A DNA stretch of 61,300 bases, taken from contig NZ_JAUYQL010000010.1 of the NCBI RefSeq assembly GCF_030697305.1, positions 1 through 61,300 of the forward strand, written 5' to 3'. The position numbers were made by a program, and so were the translations under genes. Of this stretch, positions 40,693 to 48,954 are shown piece after piece. The notes under the pieces were generated by a model. It was not told the DNA's origin, ran no database searches, and was given only the letters and a program-made list of their open reading frames with translations. The DNA comes from Phenylobacterium sp. (lineage in GTDB: Bacteria; Pseudomonadota; Alphaproteobacteria; Caulobacterales; Caulobacteraceae). How positions within the stretch are numbered: position 1 is the first letter of the stretch; the number at the start of each line of letters is the position of its first letter.

Positions 40693-41427
40693 GTGGATTA
40701 TCTGAATTTCTCCGGCAAGACGGTGCTGGTGGTCGGCGGTTCGAGCGGCATCGGCAACGCCATTTCGCACGCCTTCCTGGACGCCGGCGCCAAGGTGCAT
40801 GTGTGGGGGACGCGCGCCAGCGCCGCGGACTATGCCGGCGATGAGGGGTCCGACCTGACCGGCTTGAGCTATGACCGGATGGACGTCAGCGACTTCGCCG
40901 CCATCGAGGCCTACAAGCCGCCGTTCGACAGTCTCGACGTGCTGGTCTGCTGCCAGGGGCTGGTGATCTACAATCGCGCGGAGTTCAAGACCGAGACCTT
41001 CCGCAAGGTAGTCGACGTGAACCTCAACAGCCTGATGGCCTGCGCCGAGAAATTCCACGACATGCTCGCCGCCGCCAAGGGCTCGGTGATCCTGGTGAGC
41101 TCGACGGCGGCCTTCCATTCGACCCGCGGCAATCCGGCCTACAACGCATCCAAGACCGGGGCGATGGGACTGACGCGCGTCCTGGGGGACGCCTGGGCGC
41201 GCGACGGCATCCGGGTCAACGGCATCGCGCCGGGCATGGTGGATACCAAGATGACCAAGGTCACCACCGACAACCCGGAACGCCTGGCCGGTACGCTGCA
41301 GGGCATCCCGATGCGCCGGCTCGGACGGCCCGAGGAGATGGGTACGGTAGCGTTGTTCCTGGCCTCGCCGATGGCCTCCTACATCCTGGGCCAGACCATT
41401 CCCGTTGACGGTGGCGGCATCCTCTAG
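40693..41427 (+). CDS. Short-chain dehydrogenase/reductase
   Basis: A 244-residue SDR starting at GTG 40693. NAD(P)-binding GGSSGIGNAI (about 16-25), active-site S140-region in VSSTAAFHSTRGNPAYNASKTG, with the Y-x3-K as YNASK, and GIAPGMVDTKMT complete the classical SDR signature. These enzymes oxidise or reduce hydroxyacyl or ketone intermediates; the position after acyl-CoA dehydrogenases and TetR suggests a step in the same catabolic route. A 15-bp palindrome GCTACGC-A-GCGTAGC (41430-41444) follows directly after its stop codon. Confidence 0.93.
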   Translation: MDYLNFSGKTVLVVGGSSGIGNAISHAFLDAGAKVHVWGTRASAADYAGDEGSDLTGLSYDRMDVSDFAAIEAYKPPFDSLDVLVCCQGLVIYNRAEFKTETFRKVVDVNLNSLMACAEKFHDMLAAAKGSVILVSSTAAFHSTRGNPAYNASKTGAMGLTRVLGDAWARDGIRVNGIAPGMVDTKMTKVTTDNPERLAGTLQGIPMRRLGRPEEMGTVALFLASPMASYILGQTIPVDGGGIL

Positions 41428-41451
41428 CCGCTACGCAGCGTAGCTTGATAG

Positions 41452-41468
41452 ATGTTATGATATAACAT
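41452..41468. promoter_or_regulatory. Zur-like palindrome upstream of zinc receptor
   Basis: ATGTTAT-GAT-ATAACAT is a perfect 7-3-7 palindrome, matching the core of alphaproteobacterial Zur boxes (TGTTATnnnATAACA). It lies 32 bp upstream of a ZnuD-like receptor, exactly where zinc-dependent repression would be expected. Confidence 0.72.
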
Positions 41469-41470
41469 AC

Positions 41471-41498
41471 GAGACTTCTTCCACTGCGGAAGAGTCTC
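41471..41498 (+). other. Leader hairpin covering the receptor's ribosome site
   Basis: GAGAC/GTCTC plus TCTTCC/GGAAGA (one bulged T) form an 11-bp stem around ACTGC. The 3' arm contains GGAAGA, the only ribosome-binding sequence, 6 bp before ATG 41500, so the hairpin hides the translation start. Confidence 0.5.
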
Positions 41499-41499
41499 C

Positions 41500-43578
41500 A
41501 TGCGCCTGACATCATTTCTGTTCTGCGCGCTCGCCGCCGCGGCGCCCTCAGGGGCCGCCGCGGCTTGCGGCGAGGTTTCTGAGATCGTCGTCACCGGCGC
41601 GCCCTACGCGGTGTCGCTGGACTCCGTGACCACCAGCGTCGAGGTTTTGACACGCGAGGCGCTTGAGACCGCGTCGCCGGCTGGCCTCGGCGACATGCTG
41701 GAGGCGATCCCCGGCGTGCGGTCCAGCGCCTTCGGACCGGGGGCGAGCCGGCCGATCATCCGCGGCCTTTCCGGCCCCCGGGTGATGATCCTGCAGAACG
41801 GCGTCGGCCTGATCGACGCCAGCACGCTCTCGCCAGACCACGCCGTGGCGTCGGAGCCCGCTCAGGCCACGCGGATCGAGGTGCTGCGCGGACCGGCGAC
41901 GCTGGCCTACGGCGGCTCGGCGATCGGCGGCGTGGTCAACGTGCTCGACGACCGGATCGCCTCGCGCGTGGCGGACGGACCGTCGGGACGCGCCTCGCTT
42001 TCCGCCGGATCGGTGGACGACAGCGACGCGGCCGCCCTGGGCGTGAAAATCGGCCTTGGACCCTGGGTGGCGACGCTGGATGCGGCGCGGCGCGCGAGCG
42101 GCGACTACGCCGTGCCGGTCGATCCCGTGTCACGGGCCTATGCGACGGCGAACGCTTTGGCCCCGCTACGCGACCGGCGCGTCCGCAACAGCGACGTGAG
42201 GCTCCAGGATTGGGGCGGCGGCCTCTCTTACGTGGGCGGCCAGGGCTACCTGGGCGTCTCGGCGAAGCGGACCGCCACACGTTACGGACTTCCGTATCCT
42301 CAGGCGGCCGGACCGCCGCCGCAGGAGGGACCGGTCTACATCGACCTGAAGCAGACGCGACTCGATCTGCGCGGCGAGGCCGCGACGGATCTGGGCCCGT
42401 TCGACCGCATGCGATTGTCGCTGGGCCATGCCGACTACGAGCATGCGGAAATCGAGCGGGCGAGCGGCGCGGTGGGGACGCGGTTCCTGTCGAACGGGAC
42501 GGAGGGCCGGCTCGAGTTGGTGCAGCGACAGCGCGGCGGCTGGCAGGGCGCGGTGGGCGTCCAGGGTCTGCAACGCGAACTGCAGGCGATCGGCGACGAA
42601 GCGTTCATCCCGCCGACGAGGATAAGTGAGGCGGCGGCGTTCGTGCTGCAGCGGCTGGACCGCGGCGGCTGGGGTGTCGAGGGCGGGCTGAGGATCGAGC
42701 GCCGGGACCTGCGCGCCGGGCTGCAGGGGCGGCCGACCAGCGAGGCGGCCGCGGCCAACGGCCTCGACTGGTCCAGCGTCAGCCGCCAACCCGTCTTCAA
42801 CGACGTCTCGGCCTCGGCCGCGGCGTTCTGGCGGCCTCGGCCGGACCTGTTCGTGGGGCTCAGCGTCGCACGCAACCGCCGCGCGCCAACCGAGTTCGAG
42901 CTGTTCGCCGACGGGCCGCACGCGGGGACGGGCGCCTACGAGATCGGCGATCCTTCGCTGACGTCCGAACAGGCGACGTCGATCGAGGCCACCTGGCGCT
43001 GGACGCCGGCGCGCGGGCGACTGGAGGCGCACGTCTACCACGCCCGGTACGACGGCTATATCGAGCAGGCTCCCAACGGCGACCGGGTCGGCGAAGACGG
43101 CGGGTTGGACGTGGATGGCGAACTGCCGGTCTTCCGCTTCACCCAGACCGATGCGCGGTTCACGGGCGCCGAGGTCGAGGCGGCCTACCGGCTGTGGAGC
43201 GACGACGCCCGCAGCCTGAACCTGGAAGGGGACTTCGACACGGTGCGGGCGACGGCCGGCGTCGGGCGTCTGGCGCGGATCCCGCCTTGGTCGGCGACGG
43301 CGCGCCTGATCTGGGACGGCCCGAAGATCGAAGCTTCCTCCGAGGTGCGTCATGCGGCGCGGCAGGATCGCCTGGCGGCGTTCGAGACTCCCACCGAGGC
43401 CTACACGACGCTGGACGCGAAGCTGTCGTTCCGTCCCTCGCCGGCGCGCGACCTGCGGCTCTATGTCGAAGGCCGCAACCTGACCGACCAGGTGGTGCGC
43501 GAGCACGTGTCGTTCCTGAAGGACATCGCTCCGCAGCCTGGGCGATCATTCCGCGCCGGTGTGGCGGTCAACTTCTGA
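41500..43578 (+). CDS. ZnuD-like TonB-dependent zinc receptor
   Basis: A 692-residue outer-membrane receptor with a signal peptide ending around AAAACGE. The plug has EIVVTGAPYAVSLDSVTTSVEVL and the ZnuD-type run RPIIRGLSGPRVMILQNGVG (84-103) with STLSPDHAV; D113-H114 correspond to plug zinc ligands known in Neisseria ZnuD (from family knowledge). IEVLRGPATLAYGGSAIGGVVNV (126-148) and the C-terminal FRAGVAVNF close a typical TonB barrel. The Zur-like box upstream supports zinc import under zinc limitation. It converges on the bd oxidase operon with a 7-bp gap. Confidence 0.88.
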   Translation: MRLTSFLFCALAAAAPSGAAAACGEVSEIVVTGAPYAVSLDSVTTSVEVLTREALETASPAGLGDMLEAIPGVRSSAFGPGASRPIIRGLSGPRVMILQNGVGLIDASTLSPDHAVASEPAQATRIEVLRGPATLAYGGSAIGGVVNVLDDRIASRVADGPSGRASLSAGSVDDSDAAALGVKIGLGPWVATLDAARRASGDYAVPVDPVSRAYATANALAPLRDRRVRNSDVRLQDWGGGLSYVGGQGYLGVSAKRTATRYGLPYPQAAGPPPQEGPVYIDLKQTRLDLRGEAATDLGPFDRMRLSLGHADYEHAEIERASGAVGTRFLSNGTEGRLELVQRQRGGWQGAVGVQGLQRELQAIGDEAFIPPTRISEAAAFVLQRLDRGGWGVEGGLRIERRDLRAGLQGRPTSEAAAANGLDWSSVSRQPVFNDVSASAAAFWRPRPDLFVGLSVARNRRAPTEFELFADGPHAGTGAYEIGDPSLTSEQATSIEATWRWTPARGRLEAHVYHARYDGYIEQAPNGDRVGEDGGLDVDGELPVFRFTQTDARFTGAEVEAAYRLWSDDARSLNLEGDFDTVRATAGVGRLARIPPWSATARLIWDGPKIEASSEVRHAARQDRLAAFETPTEAYTTLDAKLSFRPSPARDLRLYVEGRNLTDQVVREHVSFLKDIAPQPGRSFRAGVAVNF

Positions 43579-43585
43579 CGGCCGC

Positions 43586-43696
43586 TCAGCCGATCCAAAG
43601 GCGCAGCAGCAGGGAGACCGCGCCGACCGCGGCGACGCCCGCGACCCAGAGGCCGACGAACCAGGCGAGGCGCCGCGCAGCTTGGGGCAAGGCCAT
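43586..43696 (-). CDS. 36-aa bd-oxidase small subunit (DUF2474/CydX-like)
   Basis: A micro-protein of 36 residues with a basic N-terminus (MALPQAARRLAWF), one hydrophobic helix (GLWVAGVAAVGAVSLLLRLW) and end LRLWIG. The RLxWFxxLWxAGVxAVxxVxxLLRLWxG pattern is that of DUF2474, the small subunit of cyanide-insensitive (CioAB-type) bd oxidases; it may stabilise CydAB like CydX does. Its ATG shares a base with the cydB stop (TGATG), so it is translationally coupled as the last gene of the operon. Confidence 0.82.
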   Translation of the reverse strand: MALPQAARRLAWFVGLWVAGVAAVGAVSLLLRLWIG

Positions 43697-44700
43697 CAGT
43701 GATAGCCCTCTGTCCCCGACTTTCCGCGAAACACCCAGTAGGAATAGGCCGTGTAGGCGATGATGATCGGGATCATCACCGCCGCGCCGACCAGGGTGAA
43801 GGCCTGGCTGGCGCTAGGCGCGGCGGCCTGATGGATGGTCAAAGCCCCGGGCACGATGTGGGGGAAGATGCTGACGCCCAGTCCCGCGAAGCAGAGCCCG
43901 AACAGGGTCAGCGCCAGCAGGAACGGCGCACGCTCGCGGCGCTTCTTCAGGGCCAGGAAGAACAGCACCCCGACCACTGCGACCAGCACCGGCACCTGGG
44001 CGGTGAACAGCACGCGCGGGAAGGCGAACCAGCGCTCGAAATAGACATGCTCCAGGAAAGGCGTCGCAGCGCTGACCAAGCCGACGCAGCTCAGTGTGGC
44101 GATCCCCAGCCGGCCGGCCCAGCGCCAGGCATGGTCCTGCAGAGATCCTTCGGCCTTCATGATCAGCCAGCAGGCGCCGAGCAGGGCGTAGCCGATCACC
44201 ACGCTGACGCCGGCCAGCAGGCTGAACGGCGTCAGCCAGTCCCACCAACCGCCGGCATAGCCGCGGCCCTCGACCTTGATCCCCTGCAGCAAGGCGCCCA
44301 GGACCACGCCCTGGGCGAAGGCCGCCAGGACCGAGCCGCCGGTGAAGGCCACATCCCAGAACGCCCGGTGCGCGGGGTCGCGCCAGCGGAACTCGAAGGC
44401 CACGCCGCGGAAGATCAGCGCCAGCAGCATGGCGATCAGCGGGGCGTAGACCGCCGGCATCACCACCGCATAGGCCAGCGGGAAGGCGGCCATCAGTCCG
44501 CCGCCGCCCAGCACCAGCCAGGTCTCGTTGCCGTCCCACACCGGGGCCACGGAATTCATCGCCGTATCGCGTTCATTCCCCGGCTTGAAGATCGGGAACA
44601 GCACGCCGATGCCGAGGTCGAAGCCGTCCATCACCACATAGGCGAACACCGCGAACGCGATCACAAAGGCCCAGGCGGTCGGCAGGTCGAAAAAGCTCAT
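43696..44700 (-). CDS. cydB: Cytochrome bd ubiquinol oxidase subunit II
   Basis: Inner-membrane subunit II of the bd-type quinol oxidase, which reduces O2 with high affinity without proton pumping. The 334-residue protein carries the family start (AWAFVIAFAVFAYVVMDGFDLGIGVLFP), the conserved DGNETWLVLGGGGLMAAFPLAYA (about 54-77), and FRWRDPAHRAFWD. Overlaps cydA by 4 bp. Its length and small partner indicate the CIO subclass. Confidence 0.96.
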   Translation of the reverse strand: MSFFDLPTAWAFVIAFAVFAYVVMDGFDLGIGVLFPIFKPGNERDTAMNSVAPVWDGNETWLVLGGGGLMAAFPLAYAVVMPAVYAPLIAMLLALIFRGVAFEFRWRDPAHRAFWDVAFTGGSVLAAFAQGVVLGALLQGIKVEGRGYAGGWWDWLTPFSLLAGVSVVIGYALLGACWLIMKAEGSLQDHAWRWAGRLGIATLSCVGLVSAATPFLEHVYFERWFAFPRVLFTAQVPVLVAVVGVLFFLALKKRRERAPFLLALTLFGLCFAGLGVSIFPHIVPGALTIHQAAAPSASQAFTLVGAAVMIPIIIAYTAYSYWVFRGKSGTEGYH

Positions 44701-46124
44701 CGCCGACCCTCGTCCAGGGTGCGGTCGGGGTCGATGGCGGGTGCGGGCGTGATGCCGGCCGAGCGGATCGGCGCGCCGGGCGCAGACGCCAAATCCGGCT
44801 CGTCGGCCTGGGGCGCGTGGGCCATCAGCTTGAGGATGTAGCCGGTCCCAGCGCCGAACACGACGAAGTAGACGACGACGAACGCGAGCAGCGAGGCGGC
44901 GACGGCGGGTGCGTCCAGGGGGGCTGCGGAGTGGGCGGTGCGCAGCAGCCCGTAGACGGTGAACGGCTGACGTCCCACCTCGGTGGTCACCCAGCCGGCC
45001 AGCACGGCGACAAAACCCGCCGGTCCCATGGCCAGGGCGAAACGGTGCAGCCAGCGCCAGTCGTACAGCCGGCCCCGCAGACGGGCCAGCACGCCGGCGG
45101 CGCCGAGGGCCAGCATCAGCATGCCCAGGCCCACCATGACCCTGAACGACCAGAAGACGATCGGCGTCGGCGGCCAGTCAGTGCGCGGGATGGTGTCGAG
45201 GCCGGCCAGGGGCGCGTTCGGATCATGCTTTAGGATCAGCGACGAGGCCTTGGGGATCTCAACCGCATAGCGCACCACGCCGGCGTCCTGGTCGGGCAGG
45301 CCGAACAGGATCAGCGGCGCGCCGTGCGGGTGGCTCTGGTAGTGACCCTCCATGGCCATCACCTTGGCCGGCTGGTGCTCCAGCGTGTTCAGCCCGTGCA
45401 TGTCGCCGGCGAGGATCTGCAACGGCGCGACCACGGCGATCATGCCGGTGGCCATGGTGAACATCACCCGCGAGCCTGGGTTGGTGTTGTCGCGCAGGAG
45501 GTGCCAGGCGCCGACTGCGCCCACCGCCAGGGCCGTGGTCAGATAGGCCGCCATTACCGTATGGACGAGGCGGTAGGGGAAGGACGGGTTGAAGACGATC
45601 GCCCACCAGTCCAGCGGCGTGAACTGGCCGGCGGCGTTGATCCCGAAGCCCTGCGGGGTGTGCATCCAGCTGTTGGCCGCCAGGATCCAGAAGGCGGAGA
45701 TGAAGGTGCCGATCGCCACCGCCAGCGTCGCGGTGAAGTGTAGGCCAGGGCCGACCCGCTTCAGCCCGAACAGCATCACCCCCAGGAAACCGGCCTCCAG
45801 GAAGAAGGCCGTCAGCACTTCGTACGCCATCAGTGGGCCGATCACCGGCCCGGCCTTGTCGGAGAACACCGACCAATTGGTCCCGAACTGGTAGGACATG
45901 ACGATGCCGGAGACGACCCCCATGGCGAAGGTCAGGGCGAAGATCTTGATCCAGTACTTGAACAGCACAAGGAACACCTCGCGCCGCGTCGCCAGCCACA
46001 GCGCCTCCAGCACCGCCAGATAGCTGGCGAGCCCGATCGAGAAGGCGGGGAACAGGAAGTGGAACGAGACCGTGAAGGCGAACTGCATCCGCGCCAGGGT
46101 CACAGCGTCGAGCGGATCGAGCAT
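44697..46124 (-). CDS. cydA: Cytochrome bd ubiquinol oxidase subunit I
   Basis: Subunit I binds the b558, b595 and d hemes and oxidises quinol. The 475-residue protein is shorter than E. coli CydA and lacks the long Q-loop, typical of CIO-type oxidases. Recognisable elements are ARMQFAFTVSFHFLFPAFSIG with heme ligand H22, the AGDMHGLNTLEHQPAKVMAMEGH segment of the Q-loop start, and GWVTTEVGRQPFTVYGLLRTA. The operon order is DUF983-cydA-cydB-small subunit, with 28 bp between the DUF983 gene and cydA. Confidence 0.96.
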   Translation of the reverse strand: MLDPLDAVTLARMQFAFTVSFHFLFPAFSIGLASYLAVLEALWLATRREVFLVLFKYWIKIFALTFAMGVVSGIVMSYQFGTNWSVFSDKAGPVIGPLMAYEVLTAFFLEAGFLGVMLFGLKRVGPGLHFTATLAVAIGTFISAFWILAANSWMHTPQGFGINAAGQFTPLDWWAIVFNPSFPYRLVHTVMAAYLTTALAVGAVGAWHLLRDNTNPGSRVMFTMATGMIAVVAPLQILAGDMHGLNTLEHQPAKVMAMEGHYQSHPHGAPLILFGLPDQDAGVVRYAVEIPKASSLILKHDPNAPLAGLDTIPRTDWPPTPIVFWSFRVMVGLGMLMLALGAAGVLARLRGRLYDWRWLHRFALAMGPAGFVAVLAGWVTTEVGRQPFTVYGLLRTAHSAAPLDAPAVAASLLAFVVVYFVVFGAGTGYILKLMAHAPQADEPDLASAPGAPIRSAGITPAPAIDPDRTLDEGRR

Positions 46125-46152
46125 TCGCCTCCGGCCTCCTACGGCGTGAAGT

Positions 46153-46548
46153 CTACGCCGCCGCCGGCGCCCGTGTCGCCCACTGAACGCCGATGAAGCC
46201 GCCCTTGACCAGGGGCAGCAGCGTCAGGGTCACGGCGGTGATCAACGAGAAGGTCAGTGCGATCACCAGGCCGACGGGCCAAGTCCAGATGAAGCTGAAA
46301 CAGAGTAGCGGCGCGACCACCAGGTGGCCGACCAGCAGGATGGTGAAATAGGCCGGACCGTCGTCGGCGCGGTACGAGGCGGTGTCGTGACCGCAAGCCT
46401 CGCAGGACGGCTCGACCTTGAGGTAGCCGCGAAACAGTTGGCCCTCGCCGCAGTTGGGGCAGCGGCGGGCGAGACCGCGCTTCAGGCCCAGGGCGGCGGA
46501 ACGTGGTGCGCCGGTCATCTCGATCATCTCATCCACAATTGACTGCAT
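46153..46548 (-). CDS. DUF983 membrane protein
   Basis: A small membrane protein with an N-terminal zinc-ribbon-like motif RRCPNCGEGQLFRGYL...CEACGHD (two CxxC pairs) followed by two hydrophobic helices (about 80-102 and 105-127), the layout of DUF983, which often neighbours respiratory oxidase genes. I favour the start at 46548 (MQSIVDEMIEM...); ATG 46590 or 46518 are alternatives. It is the first gene of the cydAB operon and may serve in bd-oxidase assembly, although this is only contextual. Confidence 0.85.
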   Translation of the reverse strand: MQSIVDEMIEMTGAPRSAALGLKRGLARRCPNCGEGQLFRGYLKVEPSCEACGHDTASYRADDGPAYFTILLVGHLVVAPLLCFSFIWTWPVGLVIALTFSLITAVTLTLLPLVKGGFIGVQWATRAPAAA

Positions 46549-46566
46549 GAACGTTTCTGTAGCGCA

Positions 46567-46634
46567 CATACAAAGATCGATCAACGGCATTGTATGGGTT
46601 TATGTTGCGACATAACTCGTTCGTATGCATACAA
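46567..46634. promoter_or_regulatory. Divergent promoter with CATACAA operator array
   Basis: Three copies of the heptamer CATACAA occur in the 109-bp gap: CATACAA at 46567-46573, TTGTATG (inverse) at 46590-46596 and CATACAA at 46628-46634 (the last within GTATGCATAC). A TTATGT-TGCG-ACATAA inverted repeat lies centrally. Each of the two inner heptamers supplies a TACAAT-like -10 box for one of the divergent genes. Direct and inverted repeats spaced this way fit binding by a MocR dimer. Confidence 0.55.
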
Positions 46635-46657
46635 TCAGGCTGTTGTAGGGACCGACG

Positions 46658-48040
46658 ATGAATGACGGCATGTCTACCGAAGCGGACTGGTCGCCGCGCC
46701 TGGCGCGCGCGGCGGGACCCCACTACCTAGCCATCGCCGACGCGATCGAAGAGGACATGCGCAGCGGGCGCTTATCGGTGGGGACCCGACTTCCTCCGCA
46801 GCGCAGCCTCGCCGCGCAGCTGGGCATCGACTTCACTACCGTCAGCCGCGGCTATGCGGAGGCCGCGCGCCGCGGCCTCGTCGAGGGCCGGGTCGGGCAG
46901 GGAACCTATGTGCGCGCCGCCGCGCCGCCGCCACGCGCGCCGGTGGACCTCAGCATGAACCTGCCGCCGCACTTCGACGATCCGGCGCTGACCGCGCGCC
47001 TGTGGGACGAGGTGGCGACCCTGCGCGAAGGCGGCCTCGACCTGCTGCTGCGCTATCAGGACCCGGCGGGCGCATTGCGCGACCGGGCCGCGGGCGCGGC
47101 GTGGCTGGCGGCGCGCCTGCCGAAGCTTGACCCGGAAACGCTGGTCGTCACGCCGGGCGCCCAGGGCGGGCTGCTGGCGGTGATGGCCGGCCTCGCGCAG
47201 CCGGGCGATGCGGTGTGCGCTGAAGCGCTGACCTTTCCCGGGTTCCGGGCGCTCGCCGCCCAGGCGGGGCTGCGGCTGGTTCCGGTCTTGATGGATGCTC
47301 AGGGCATGGACCCCGACGCTTTCGCGCGCGCCTGCCGCGAGCATGCGCCCAAGGCGCTCTACTGCACGCCGACCCTGCACAACCCGACGACCGCCACCCT
47401 GCCGCTGGAGCGACGCCAGGCGATCGTCGAGATCGCGCGGCGCCACGGCGTGACCATCGTCGAGGATGACGCCTATGCGGGCCTCGCGCCATCCGCTCCG
47501 CCGCCGATGACCGCATTGGCGCCGGAGACCGCCTATCACGTGGCGGGCCTGGCCAAGTCGGTCTCGCCGGCCCTGCGGATCGCCTATGTGGCGTCGCCCA
47601 GCGTCCGCGCAGCCGGCCGGGTGCGCGCCGCCGTCAGGGCTTCCGCGGCGATGGCCTCGCCGCTCACCGCCGCCATCGCCACCCGCTGGATCGAGACCGG
47701 CGCGGCGGCCGCCGTCACCGCGGCCCTGCGCGCTGAGGCCAAGGCTCGACACGCGATCGCCCTACGCCGGCTGCCCTCGGAGCTGGTGCAGTCCGCCCCC
47801 GACGCCTTCCATCTCTGGCTGACCCTGCCCGAGGGATGGACGCGGGGCGAATTCGTCGGCCGGCTGGGAGCGGCGGGCGTCGGCGTGGTGCCCAGCGACG
47901 CCTTCAGCCTCGGCGCGGCGCCGGAGGCGGTCCGGATCGGCCTGGGCGGGCCCGCCAGCCGCGCTGACGTCGAACGTGCCCTAGGCCTCGTCGCCGCCCT
48001 GCTGGAGGCGGCCCCCCAGGTCACCGCCTCCGTCGTCTGA
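46658..48040 (+). CDS. MocR-type regulator (GntR HTH fused to PLP aminotransferase domain)
   Basis: A 460-residue regulator with an N-terminal GntR winged helix (LAIADAIEEDMRSGRLSVGTRLPPQRSLAAQLGIDFTTVSRGYAEAARRGLVEGR, about 26-80) and a class I aminotransferase-like domain from about 95. The PLP lysine is K300 in HVAGLAKSVSPALRIAY; NPTTATLP and EDDAYAGLA are the cofactor motifs. MocR proteins use PLP-linked amino compounds as effectors. It diverges from the bd oxidase operon, so it may control respiration genes; alternatively it controls only itself. Confidence 0.92.
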   Translation: MNDGMSTEADWSPRLARAAGPHYLAIADAIEEDMRSGRLSVGTRLPPQRSLAAQLGIDFTTVSRGYAEAARRGLVEGRVGQGTYVRAAAPPPRAPVDLSMNLPPHFDDPALTARLWDEVATLREGGLDLLLRYQDPAGALRDRAAGAAWLAARLPKLDPETLVVTPGAQGGLLAVMAGLAQPGDAVCAEALTFPGFRALAAQAGLRLVPVLMDAQGMDPDAFARACREHAPKALYCTPTLHNPTTATLPLERRQAIVEIARRHGVTIVEDDAYAGLAPSAPPPMTALAPETAYHVAGLAKSVSPALRIAYVASPSVRAAGRVRAAVRASAAMASPLTAAIATRWIETGAAAAVTAALRAEAKARHAIALRRLPSELVQSAPDAFHLWLTLPEGWTRGEFVGRLGAAGVGVVPSDAFSLGAAPEAVRIGLGGPASRADVERALGLVAALLEAAPQVTASVV

Positions 48041-48154
48041 GCGGGGCGCATGGTGCGCCGCGGCGGAACATCGGCGGGCACGGTCCGTTGAGAGTTGGCG
48101 GTGGTCGAGCGCCTAGCGCGCCCGTTTTCCGCCCTTCCCAACCGGAGTTCCAGC

Positions 48155-48799
48155 ATGTTCGTTCTGCCTCCCCTGCCGTACGCCTATGACGCGCTCGCCC
48201 CCATCCTCGGGGAGCCGACGCTGCGCACCCACCATGACAAGCATCACGCCCGCTACGTCGAGGTCACCAACACCCTGCTGACCGAAGCCGGCGCCAAGCC
48301 GCGGAGCCTGGAGCAGGTGATCCGCGACGCCGCGGCCAAGGGCGAGCGCAAGCTGTTCAACAACGCGGCCCAGGCCTGGAACCATGCCTTCTTCTGGGAG
48401 TGCATGACGCCGACCTTCGTCGCGCCGTCAGGCGGGCTGGCGCAGGCCATCGAAAAGTCCTTCGGCGGCATGGACGGGCTGAAGGCCAAGTTCGTCGACG
48501 AGGGCTTCAACCACTTCGCCTCGGGCTGGGCCTGGCTGGTCGCGGAGAAGGGCGAACTGTCGGTGATCTCGACCCACGACGCCGACACCGCGTTGACCCG
48601 CGACGGCGTCACACCGATCCTGGTCTGTGACGTGTGGGAGAACGCCTATTACCTCGACTACAAGAACGACCGGAAGGCGTTCCTCGAGCAGTGGTGGGCC
48701 AAGCTGATCAACTGGCGATTCGCCGAGGCGCAGTTCGCGGCGGCCGACGGCCAGGGCGAGGCCTACCGCTATCCCGAAGCCGCCAAAGCTGCAGCCTGA
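48155..48799 (+). CDS. sodB: Superoxide dismutase (Fe/Mn type)
   Basis: A cytosolic superoxide dismutase of 214 aa. It has LPPLPYAYDALAPIL (4-18), the first metal His in THHDKHHARYVEVTN (25-39), the second His in AWNHAFFWECMTP (about 74-86; iron-type FFW), and the C-terminal VCDVWENAYYLDYKN (Asp ligand and DxWExAYY signature). ATG 48155 follows GGAGTT. A hairpin follows after the stop. It precedes an MFS exporter. Confidence 0.96.
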   Translation: MFVLPPLPYAYDALAPILGEPTLRTHHDKHHARYVEVTNTLLTEAGAKPRSLEQVIRDAAAKGERKLFNNAAQAWNHAFFWECMTPTFVAPSGGLAQAIEKSFGGMDGLKAKFVDEGFNHFASGWAWLVAEKGELSVISTHDADTALTRDGVTPILVCDVWENAYYLDYKNDRKAFLEQWWAKLINWRFAEAQFAAADGQGEAYRYPEAAKAAA

Positions 48800-48815
48800 T
48801 ACAGTTTAACTGATA

Positions 48816-48837
48816 CGGCGGGCGCTTGCGCCCGCCG
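48816..48837 (+). terminator. Perfect hairpin after sodB
   Basis: CGGCGGGCGC-TT-GCGCCCGCCG forms a perfect 10-bp stem, 16 bp after the sodB stop and preceded by CAGTTTAACTG. No T-run follows, but position and strength support a transcript end or RNA stabiliser. Confidence 0.5.
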
Positions 48838-48954
48838 AGCCTCCGGCTGCACAATAGGGCCGGCGTCGCTGACGGGGACGCCGGAACTCCATTCCCACAC
48901 GAAGGCGCGCCGCGTTTCGGTGCACGCCGTCGCGCCAGCCGGACAACGCCGCTC

